Assembly: GCA_030536165.1 (NCBI GenBank)
Contig: JAUNQM010000098.1
Location: forward strand, 2,495 to 8,182
Length of the DNA: 5,688 bases
DNA from: Prevotellaceae bacterium
GTDB taxonomy: Bacteria > Bacteroidota > Bacteroidia > Bacteroidales > Bacteroidaceae
Reading direction: 5' to 3'
The notes below the pieces were generated by a model. The model searched no databases and had not been told where the DNA came from. It saw nothing but the letters and a program-made list of their open reading frames with translations. How positions within the stretch are numbered: the first letter of the stretch is position 1; each line of letters starts with the position of its first letter. Shown here one piece after another: positions 1-5,016 of this stretch. The position numbers and the translations under genes were made by a program.

Positions 1-1
1 C

Positions 2-718
2 CTTAGCGTCTTTGGAAACCAAATGCGCTTTAATCTTGCAGACGGATTCCCGCTCCTAACAACCAAGAAACTACATTTGAAATCAATCATCTACGAACTT
101 CTGTGGTTCCTCAAGGGCGACACAAATGTCAAATACCTACAGGAACATGGGGTAAGAATATGGAATGAGTGGGCTGACGAAAACGGCGACCTCGGGCCAG
201 TTTATGGGCATCAATGGCGCTCGTGGCCTGATTATGATGGAGGTTGCATTGACCAGATTGCAAATGTCGTTGACCAAATACGCAATAATCCTAACTCACG
301 TAGAATGATGGTATGTGCATGGAACGTGGCTGAGGTAGATAAAATGGCTTTGCCACCATGCCATTGCCTATTTCAGTTCTACGTGGCAGACAACAAACTC
401 AGTTTGCAACTGTACCAGCGTAGTGCCGACACATTCCTCGGTGTGCCATTTAATATTGCATCTTACGCATTGCTGCTTATGATGGTTGCTCAGGTTACAG
501 GCCTTGAGGTTGGTGAGTTTGTTCACACAACTGGAGATACACATCTCTACCTGAACCATCTTGAGCAGGCGAAACTTCAAGTGACACGCATTCCGCGCAA
601 ACTGCCGACGATGCGTATAAACCCAGATGTAAAGCGACTCGAAGACTTTACTTTCGAAGACTTTACACTTCAGGGCTATGATCCATACGACCACATTAAG
701 GCTGAAGTCTCTGTTTAA
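2..718 (+). CDS. thyA: Thymidylate synthase, 5'-truncated by the window edge
   Basis: ThyA converts dUMP and 5,10-methylene-tetrahydrofolate to dTMP and dihydrofolate in the cytosol. The reading frame is open from base 2 and starts at LSVFGNQMRF, which aligns with about residue 27 of the 264-residue E. coli enzyme. About 26 N-terminal residues, including the first phosphate-binding Arg, therefore lie outside the window. The internal ATG at 23 is not the start. Counting from that Met as E. coli Met34, the catalytic Cys in PPCHCLFQFY (codon 359-361) falls exactly at Cys146 and the protein ends at 264, so there are no indels. Other family motifs are WADENGDLGPVYG, SRR (phosphate binding), QLYQRSAD, GVPFNIASYA and GDTHLYLNH. 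The TAA stop at 716-718 overlaps the first unit of the repeat array that precedes the next gene. Family assignment is certain. Confidence 0.98.
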   Translation, partial: LSVFGNQMRFNLADGFPLLTTKKLHLKSIIYELLWFLKGDTNVKYLQEHGVRIWNEWADENGDLGPVYGHQWRSWPDYDGGCIDQIANVVDQIRNNPNSRRMMVCAWNVAEVDKMALPPCHCLFQFYVADNKLSLQLYQRSADTFLGVPFNIASYALLLMMVAQVTGLEVGEFVHTTGDTHLYLNHLEQAKLQVTRIPRKLPTMRINPDVKRLEDFTFEDFTLQGYDPYDHIKAEVSV

Positions 719-756
719 TTTACGGATTTACAGATTTACTAATTACAGATTTATTT
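718..756 (+). repeat. Left arm: direct array of a degenerate 8-mer, ATTTACNG
   Basis: Consecutive units are ATTTACGG (718-725), ATTTACAG (726-733), ATTTACTA (734-741), a 7-base ATTACAG (742-748) and a decayed ATTTATTT (749-756). The first base is the last base of the thyA stop codon. Positions 757-781 continue as A/T-rich sequence with further decayed ATTTATTA and ATTTGTAT units (761-776) up to the ATG at 782. The units are inverted relative to those at 1164-1191. Confidence 0.8.
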
Positions 757-781
757 TGGAATTTATTAATTTGTATAATTT

Positions 782-1165
782 ATGACTAAAGATGAACTAC
801 GCGAACGCCTGACTGCTTTTGCTGTCAAGATTATAAAAATGGTTGATATGATGCCAAATTCAATATCTTCTAATGCAATAGCAAGGCAGATTGTGCGTTC
901 CGGCACTTCTTCTTCGGCTAATTACAGAGCTGCTTGTCTGGCTAAGTCTGATAAAGATTTCATTAACAAACTGAAAATCGTAGAAGAGGAACTTGACGAA
1001 ACCAACCATTGGCTCGATTTAATAATGAGGTGTGGTATGATAAATTCTGCAATTGTAGATGAAGCCTATCGCGAAAGCAAGGAGTTGTATTTGATAATTT
1101 CACGTTCAATAAAAACGGTAAAAAATAGAATGAATGCAGACTGTATTCAACAAATGAATAAATAG
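782..1165 (+). CDS. Four-helix-bundle protein of the 23S rRNA intervening-sequence (S23/IVP) family
   Basis: This is a 127-residue, all-helical, Lys/Arg- and Glu-rich protein of the family called 'four helix bundle protein' (PF05635/TIGR02436). Diagnostic features are FAVKIIKMVDMMP in helix 1 (about 13-25), then IARQIVRSGTSSSANYRAA (33-51), the family's R-S-x-S-S-x-A-N-Y-R signature, and KLKIVEEELDETNHWLDL (63-80) with its acidic cluster and Trp77. Full family length is about 115-130 residues, so it is intact. The start is fixed by an in-frame TAA at 776-778. Members occur inside 23S rRNA intervening sequences, and the Avd accessory protein of diversity-generating retroelements shares the fold; no biochemical role is firmly known for stand-alone members. 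No reverse transcriptase or rRNA gene is present here. Codons are visibly more A/T-rich than in the flanking thyA and folA, which fits separate origin. Its stop (TAG, 1163-1165) overlaps the right repeat arm. Confidence 0.93.
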   Translation: MTKDELRERLTAFAVKIIKMVDMMPNSISSNAIARQIVRSGTSSSANYRAACLAKSDKDFINKLKIVEEELDETNHWLDLIMRCGMINSAIVDEAYRESKELYLIISRSIKTVKNRMNADCIQQMNK

Positions 1166-1191
1166 GTAAATAAATCCGTAAATCTGTAAAT
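1164..1191 (-). repeat. Right arm: inverted array of the same 8-mer
   Basis: On the plus strand the units are AGGTAAAT (1164-1171), a partial AAAT (1172-1175), CCGTAAAT (1176-1183) and CTGTAAAT (1184-1191). These are reverse complements of ATTTACCT, ATTT, ATTTACGG and ATTTACAG, the unit types seen at 718-748. The first unit overlaps the TAG of the four-helix-bundle gene and the last ends 2 bp before the folA ATG, so the array occupies folA's entire leader. Confidence 0.8.
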
Positions 1192-1193
1192 AT

Positions 1194-1703
1194 ATGAATT
1201 TATCAATAATTGTTGCAATTGCGAAGAACTTCGCAATAGGTAAGAACAACGACCTGCTGTATCATCTGCCGAATGATATGAAACATTTTAAGGAGACGAC
1301 CACAGGTCACACAGTCGTCATGGGCAAGAATACATTCGATTCTTTCCCTAAGCGTCCGTTGCCTAACCGTCGCAACGTAGTTGTTGCTTTCCCAAATGAA
1401 GTACCCGACGACAAGCAAGGTGCTGAGTGGTTCACGTCGCTTGACGAAGCCTTCGAGGCAACAAAAGACGATGGCGAAGTCTTCATCATCGGCGGAGCAT
1501 TTGTATATAGACAGACGCTGCCAATGGCTGACGAACTATATCTGACTATTGTAGATGATGAGCCAGATGATGCCGATGCATATTTCCCAACAATCGATTT
1601 CTCACAATGGAAAGAGATCTCGCGTGAGCATCATGATGCAGATGAACGCCACAAGGTAGCATACGATTTTGTAGAGTACATTCGCGAACAGCAAAACAAA
1701 TAA
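1194..1703 (+). CDS. folA: Dihydrofolate reductase
   Basis: FolA reduces dihydrofolate to tetrahydrofolate with NADPH in the cytosol, regenerating the cofactor oxidised by ThyA; it is the target of trimethoprim. The 169 residues match the usual 160-170. Visible motifs are SIIVAIAKNFAIGKNNDLLYHLP at the N-terminus, the catalytic acid Asp28 in LPNDMKHF (E. coli Asp27), HTVVMGKNTFDSFPKRPLPNRRN (NADPH and folate contacts, 39-61), the cofactor-binding Gly-Gly at 100-101 in FIIGGAFVY, and YLTIVD (116-121). Tyr23 replaces the Trp22 of E. coli, as I recall from Bacteroidales enzymes. The ATG is preceded by repeat sequence with no Shine-Dalgarno. With thyA and the methyltransferase downstream it probably forms one transcription unit, unless the flanking inverted repeats interrupt it. 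Nothing points to an acquired resistance allele. Confidence 0.97.
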   Translation: MNLSIIVAIAKNFAIGKNNDLLYHLPNDMKHFKETTTGHTVVMGKNTFDSFPKRPLPNRRNVVVAFPNEVPDDKQGAEWFTSLDEAFEATKDDGEVFIIGGAFVYRQTLPMADELYLTIVDDEPDDADAYFPTIDFSQWKEISREHHDADERHKVAYDFVEYIREQQNK

Positions 1704-1704
1704 A

Positions 1705-1775
1705 GGTTGTTGGTTATCGGTTATTGGTTGTAGGCTTAATTCTAACCTATAACCTAAAACCTGCAACCTAAAACC
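1705..1775 (+). repeat. Inverted 7-mer arrays (GGTTNTN direct, then NNNAACC), no gene between the arms
   Basis: The left arm has GGTTGTT (1705), GGTTATC (1712), GGTTATT (1719), GGTTGTA (1726) and GG (1733-1734). After a six-base CTTAAT centre and one linking base, the right arm has TCTAACC (1741), TATAACC (1748), TAAAACC (1755), TGCAACC (1762) and TAAAACC (1769). The period is exactly 7 throughout. The best stem pairs 1726-1734 with 1746-1754 (9 bp, one G-T) around an 11-nt loop; outer units pair at their GGTT/AACC cores only. There is no T-run after it, so it is not an ordinary intrinsic terminator. It begins 2 bp after the folA stop and ends 14 bp before the next start. Confidence 0.85.
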
Positions 1776-1789
1776 ATTAATATACTAAC

Positions 1790-3022
1790 GTGCAACTGCC
1801 AGAGTCATTCATAGAGACCACACGTAAGACCATGGGCGAGGAACTCTTCTCGCAGTATATGGCATCGTTCGACGAGCCTGCTCCAGTAAGCATCCGCATC
1901 AATCCCTACAAGAATGCGGAACTCGATAGCGTGCTTACCGAGAACACGCAGGATGTCCCTTGGTGTGAGTATGGCAAATATCTTTCCTTGCGCCCAAACT
2001 TCACCTTCGACCCGCTGCTTCATGCTGGTTGCTATTACGTTCAGGAAGCATCGTCGATGTTCATAGCGCAGATTATGCGCCAGTATGTAGAAGGCGACGT
2101 CACTATGCTCGACCTTTGCGCAGCTCCTGGTGGGAAAAGCACGTGTGCAAGAAGTTATCTGAGCGACAAATCATGGCTGATTTGCAACGAACCGATACGC
2201 AATCGCGCTAATATACTATATGAGAATATTACGAAGTTTGGCACACCGAATACGATTGTGACAAATAACTATCCGGCAGACTTCCGCAAGACGAAATTAA
2301 AGTTTGACGTAATCCTTGCCGACGTTCCGTGTTCAGGCGAAGGAATGTTTCGCAAGGACGCAGCCACGATTGCCGAATGGAGTCCACAGAATGTAGAAAA
2401 GTGCAGCCGACTGCAGCGTGAGATAGTCGAAGATATTTGGCCATGCCTTGCTGATGGAGGCTTGCTGATTTACTCGACATGCACTTTCAACACTAAGGAG
2501 GACGAAGAAAACGTCCGTTGGATATGCGAGAATCTTGGGGCGGAATGCTTATCTGTGCCAATCAAACCAGAGTGGAACATCGTAGGATCTTTGCTTGATG
2601 GATTCAAAGAACCAGTCTATCGTTTCATACCAGGACACGCGAAAGGGGAGGGAATCTTCTGCTGTGTAATGCGTAAGAGTAGCAATGAGAAGGGAAAGGT
2701 CAAGCATCCAACTATGTCCGACCTTGCTGCACTTCGACTTATGACACCCGATGTCCTTGCCAAAGCATCATCGGTCGTCGATGCTCTCAAGGTTGACTTT
2801 ATGAGCGGAAATCAAGCGACAGCCGAACTCACATACGAACAAGCGATAGCCTATCTCCGTCGTGAGTCAATCGTTCTTCCGTCAGAGACACCGAGGGGAA
2901 TGATTGCCGTAACGCATCATGGTCAGCCATTAGGCTTTGTGAAGAATGTCGGCAACCGTGCAAATAACCTTTATCCACAGCCGTGGGCAATCAAGACAAC
3001 GCATATTAGTAGTTTAATATAA
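1790..3022 (+). CDS. rsmF: RsmF-like 16S rRNA cytosine-C5 methyltransferase (NOL1/NOP2/Sun family)
   Basis: This is a 410-residue SAM-dependent RNA m5C methyltransferase. Motif I, MLDLCAAPGGKST (106-118), binds SAM. NEP (133-135) supplies the ribose-binding acid. DVILADVPCSGEGMFRKD (173-190) carries the releasing Cys181, and YSTCTFNTKEDEENV (228-242) carries the nucleophile Cys231. The C-terminal LGFVKNVGNRANNLYPQPWAIKT (381-403) matches the RsmF-type PUA-like RNA-binding tail. E. coli RsmF methylates C1407 of 16S rRNA; the same target is inferred, not shown. The protein is shorter than the 479-residue E. coli enzyme, mostly in the middle and C-terminal part, but both catalytic Cys are present. 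The GTG start at 1790 is chosen because a TAA lies in frame at 1778-1780 and LPESFI is the usual family opening; the next Met (codon 1832) would remove it. No Shine-Dalgarno is seen; the leader is the 7-mer array. Confidence 0.92.
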   Translation: MQLPESFIETTRKTMGEELFSQYMASFDEPAPVSIRINPYKNAELDSVLTENTQDVPWCEYGKYLSLRPNFTFDPLLHAGCYYVQEASSMFIAQIMRQYVEGDVTMLDLCAAPGGKSTCARSYLSDKSWLICNEPIRNRANILYENITKFGTPNTIVTNNYPADFRKTKLKFDVILADVPCSGEGMFRKDAATIAEWSPQNVEKCSRLQREIVEDIWPCLADGGLLIYSTCTFNTKEDEENVRWICENLGAECLSVPIKPEWNIVGSLLDGFKEPVYRFIPGHAKGEGIFCCVMRKSSNEKGKVKHPTMSDLAALRLMTPDVLAKASSVVDALKVDFMSGNQATAELTYEQAIAYLRRESIVLPSETPRGMIAVTHHGQPLGFVKNVGNRANNLYPQPWAIKTTHISSLI

Positions 3023-3085
3023 GAAATTATTGATGTAATAAAATTATAAAAACAAAAAACATTAACACTAAATTTAAAAAGAATT

Positions 3086-3508
3086 ATGTTAGAAAAAGTA
3101 TTAGCAATCTCAGGTAAACCAGGTCTTTATAAGTTAGTAGCACGTGGCAATCAGCATCTTGTTGTTGAGTCCCTCGACAGCCAGAAGAAACGAATGCCAG
3201 CCTTTGCAACCGATAAGATTATTTCTCTTGCAGACATTGCAATGTACACCGACGACGAAGAAGTTGCATTGAAGAAAGTGCTCAAGGCTATCCTTGACAA
3301 GGAAGATGGCAAAGAATGTTCAATCAATCCAAAGAAGGCATCGGCAAAAGAACTTCAGGATTACTTTACAAGTGTGCTGCCTACATGGGACCGCGACCGT
3401 GTTCACGATAGCGACATAAAGAAACTTCTTCAGTGGTATAACATCATTGTATCCAATGGGATAGACTTCTCAGAAGACCTGAAAGAAGACGAGGAAGAAA
3501 ACGCATAA
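3086..3508 (+). CDS. DUF5606 domain protein of unknown function
   Basis: This is a 140-residue soluble protein without signal peptide or membrane segment. MLEKVLAISGKPGLYKLVARG (1-21), HLVVESLDSQKKRMPAF (24-40), KIISLADIAMYTDDEEVAL (44-62), PKKASAKELQDYF (82-94) and DRDRVHDSDIKKLLQWYNII (102-121) match the conserved blocks of DUF5606, a family I know only from Bacteroidota. The first 65 residues suggest a small beta domain, followed by helices and a very acidic tail (EDLKEDEEENA). No catalytic motif is recognisable and no function should be assigned. It starts 63 bp after the methyltransferase. That gap (3023-3085) is A-rich, typical of translation starts in this phylum, and shows no clear TAnnTTTG promoter, so read-through from upstream is possible. 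Confidence 0.9.
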   Translation: MLEKVLAISGKPGLYKLVARGNQHLVVESLDSQKKRMPAFATDKIISLADIAMYTDDEEVALKKVLKAILDKEDGKECSINPKKASAKELQDYFTSVLPTWDRDRVHDSDIKKLLQWYNIIVSNGIDFSEDLKEDEEENA

Positions 3509-3523
3509 ATTGTGGTGTTAAGT

Positions 3524-3553
3524 TGTGTGGCCATAGGTTTCTATAGCCACATG
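3524..3553 (+). repeat. Hairpin just downstream of the DUF5606 gene
   Basis: TGTGGCCATAG (3526-3536) pairs with CTATAGCCACA (3541-3551) around a GTTT loop, with a single C-A mismatch; two G-T pairs can extend it to 3524/3553. It lies 15 bp after the stop codon at 3506-3508. No T-run follows, so it could stabilise an mRNA 3' end or form part of the neighbouring repeat element rather than terminate on its own. Confidence 0.65.
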
Positions 3554-3556
3554 TTG

Positions 3557-3687
3557 AAACATCCCATATATTAGCCCTTCACACCAGAGGTGTCACAGTT
3601 GTCACACCTGAGGTGTTACTACCCTCCACACCTAAGGTGTTTCATGCCGAACACCTAAGGTGTGGAGGGCTGCTTAAATGGATGTTT
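3557..3687 (+). repeat. Nested inverted-repeat element with four 13-bp palindromes every 23-24 bp
   Basis: Four copies of ACACCTNAGGTGT lie at 3581-3593 (ACACCAGAGGTGT, one arm changed), 3604-3616, 3628-3640 and 3651-3663. Start-to-start distances are 23, 24 and 23 bp; the 10-11 bp spacers are unlike each other. Copies 3 and 4 sit in a 19-bp inverted repeat (3622-3640 with 3651-3669, one central mismatch, loop TTCATGCCGA). An outer 13-bp stem pairs 3573-3585 with 3659-3671 (one G-T), and AAACATCC (3557-3564) pairs with GGATGTTT (3680-3687). The pairings compete, so they cannot all form at once. It may be a dispersed intergenic repeat, a multi-site operator, or a structured RNA 3' end; the sequence does not decide. 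Confidence 0.85.
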
Positions 3688-3722
3688 GGCAGTTGCTTAT
3701 TTGAGGCGTGGATATACCTTAT

Positions 3723-3746
3723 TATATTACGCGCGCGTGCAATATA
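3723..3746 (+). repeat. Quasi-palindrome with alternating CG core
   Basis: A perfect 10-bp palindrome, ACGCGCGCGT (3729-3738), sits in very A/T-rich DNA. A wider symmetry centred between 3734 and 3735 pairs 3723-3728 with 3741-3746, leaving one A-C mismatch and one G-T pair. It lies about 190 bp upstream of serC and could be a protein-binding site or an RNA hairpin; no function is assigned. Confidence 0.5.
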
Positions 3747-3761
3747 TGAGTCATTTTGCGG

Positions 3762-3779
3762 AAAAAGTCCTGCTTTTTT
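3762..3779 (+). terminator. Weak intrinsic-terminator-like hairpin
   Basis: AAAAAG (3762-3767) pairs with CTTTTT (3773-3778) around TCCTG and runs into a T-tract of six. The stem has only one G-C pair, so it is marginal. It could end transcription coming from the upstream genes before the serC promoter. Confidence 0.2.
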
Positions 3780-3865
3780 GCAATTTTTTTGTGAATTTGA
3801 ATAGCGAATTTTCGATATTTCGATGATTTGATATTGAGTGCGACTAAATTTTTTTATTATATTTC

Positions 3866-3896
3866 TTGCACATTTTGCGATTTTTGTGTAATTTTG
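3866..3896 (+). promoter_or_regulatory. Bacteroidetes-type promoter for serC-serA
   Basis: TTG at 3866-3868 (-33 element) and TAATTTTG at 3889-3896 (-7 element, exact match to TAnnTTTG) are 20 nt apart, as expected for the housekeeping sigma factor of this phylum. Transcription would begin around 3900-3905, giving a leader of roughly 35 nt to the ATG at 3937. The leader is A/T-rich with a T-tract (3924-3931) and has no Shine-Dalgarno sequence, which is usual for Bacteroidota. No operator is recognised next to it. Confidence 0.65.
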
Positions 3897-3936
3897 CTCC
3901 GAATAAAGATTGTGATATTTTAATTTTTTTTGCGAA

Positions 3937-5010
3937 ATGAAAAAGTATAACTTTAATGCAGGTCCATCGATGCTTCCACGTGAAGTGATTGAGAATACTG
4001 CAAAGCAGATTTTAGATTTTAATGGCAGTGGCCTTTCATTGGCTGAGATTTCTCACCGTGCAAAGGACTTCCAGCCTGTAGTTGATGAAGCCGAGGCTTT
4101 GATGAAGGAAATACTTCAGATTCCTGATGGATACAAGACTATCTTTTTAGGTGGTGGCGCTTCACTCGAATTCTGCATGATTCCATATAACTTCCTTATT
4201 AAGAAGGCTGCATATCTCAATACTGGTGTATGGGCAAATAAGGCTATGAAGGAAGCAAAGTTGTTTGGCGATGTTGTTGAGGTTGCTTCATCGGCTGCCG
4301 ACAACTATACTTACATTCCAAAGGGATGGACATGTCCTGACGATGTTGACTACCTCCATATTACGACAAACAACACTATCTATGGTACTGAGGTGCGTAA
4401 GGAATATGACGTAAACGTGCCTATGATTGCCGACATGAGCTCTGATTTCCTTTCACGTCCAGTTGATGTTTCAAAGTATGATGCAATCTATGCTGGCGCA
4501 CAGAAGAACGTGTCAATGGCTGGTGTAACGATAGCTATATTGAAGGAAGACAAGCTTGGATGTGCTCCACGTGAGATTCCGACAATGCTCGACTACCGCA
4601 CTCATACTGAGAAGGGTTCAATGTTCAACACCCCTCCAGTAGTTCCTATTTATTGTGCACTCGAAAACCTTCGTTGGATAAAGAAGCAGGGTGGTGTAGA
4701 GGCAATGGACAAGATTGCAAAGCAACGTGCAGAGATTGTCTATGGTGAAATTGACCGCAATAAACTTTTCCACGGTACTGTTACATGCGAAGAAGACCGC
4801 TCGTTGATGAACATCTGCTTCGTGCTTAACGATGAGTACAAGGAACTTGAACAGGCATTCCTCGACTTCGCAATCAAGGAGCGTGGTATGGTCGGTGTGA
4901 AGGGTCATCGTTCAGTAGGTGGCTTCCGTGCTTCTTGCTACAACGCACAGACAATAGAAGGCGTTCAGGCACTCGTGGCTTGTATGAAGGAATTCGAAGC
5001 AAAACATTAA
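3937..5010 (+). CDS. serC: Phosphoserine aminotransferase
   Basis: SerC is a cytosolic PLP enzyme that transfers an amino group from glutamate to 3-phosphohydroxypyruvate, giving O-phosphoserine; in many bacteria it also serves pyridoxal phosphate synthesis. The 357 residues are close to the 362 of E. coli and the protein is complete. It opens with the family's YNFNAGPSMLPREV. GGGASLEF (72-79) binds the PLP phosphate; Trp99 in TGVWANKA stacks on the ring; TTNNTIYGTE (143-152) and ADMSSDFLSRP (165-175, with Asp166 facing the pyridine N) follow. The PLP-binding Lys190 is in AGAQKNVSMAG. The C-terminal HRSVGGFRASCYNA (324-337) binds the substrate phosphate. It has its own upstream promoter and is followed after 6 bp by serA, the preceding step of the pathway. 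Confidence 0.98.
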   Translation: MKKYNFNAGPSMLPREVIENTAKQILDFNGSGLSLAEISHRAKDFQPVVDEAEALMKEILQIPDGYKTIFLGGGASLEFCMIPYNFLIKKAAYLNTGVWANKAMKEAKLFGDVVEVASSAADNYTYIPKGWTCPDDVDYLHITTNNTIYGTEVRKEYDVNVPMIADMSSDFLSRPVDVSKYDAIYAGAQKNVSMAGVTIAILKEDKLGCAPREIPTMLDYRTHTEKGSMFNTPPVVPIYCALENLRWIKKQGGVEAMDKIAKQRAEIVYGEIDRNKLFHGTVTCEEDRSLMNICFVLNDEYKELEQAFLDFAIKERGMVGVKGHRSVGGFRASCYNAQTIEGVQALVACMKEFEAKH

Positions 5011-5016
5011 TTGACA

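Larger units (their letters stand above)
718..1191 (+). other. Candidate intervening-sequence-like element: four-helix-bundle gene between inverted 8-mer arrays
   Basis: This composite unit is one small ORF (782-1165) enclosed by arrays of the 8-mer ATTTAC(A/G)G, direct on the left and inverted on the right. It fills the whole space between thyA and folA. Directly visible are a perfect 14-bp inverted match (726-739 with 1178-1191) and a perfect 13-bp match in another register (718-730 with 1171-1183). A transcript running through would place the ORF in the loop of a long hairpin. That resembles the known architecture of 23S rRNA intervening sequences, which are stem-loops whose loop may encode a protein of this same family. 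That it is a mobile or excised element is my inference; no transposase and no target-site duplication is seen. Confidence 0.5.

Noticed and set aside
640..666. 12-bp direct repeat CGAAGACTTTAC in thyA, period 15
   Set aside because: It encodes EDFTFEDFT, and the corresponding FEDF region is conserved in ThyA; explained by amino-acid sequence.
368..694. 108-codon minus-strand frame inside thyA
   Set aside because: It lies antisense to a certain gene, its composition follows thyA codons, and no protein family is recognisable.
718..1191. Classic insertion sequence with terminal inverted repeats
   Set aside because: The enclosed protein is not a transposase, the arms are arrays of short units rather than fixed ends, and no target duplication is visible.
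1705..1775. Intrinsic terminator after folA
   Set aside because: The stem is imperfect and long, and no T-run follows; the strict 7-bp periodicity on both arms points to a repeat array.
3581..3663. Palindromes with unique spacers as a CRISPR array
   Set aside because: Repeats of 13 bp with 10-11 bp spacers are far too short, and there are no cas genes.
3613..3804. 63-codon open frame in the gap before serC
   Set aside because: It runs through the palindrome array and the A/T-rich tract, has no family resemblance and no plausible start context; the palindromes explain its sequence better than coding does.
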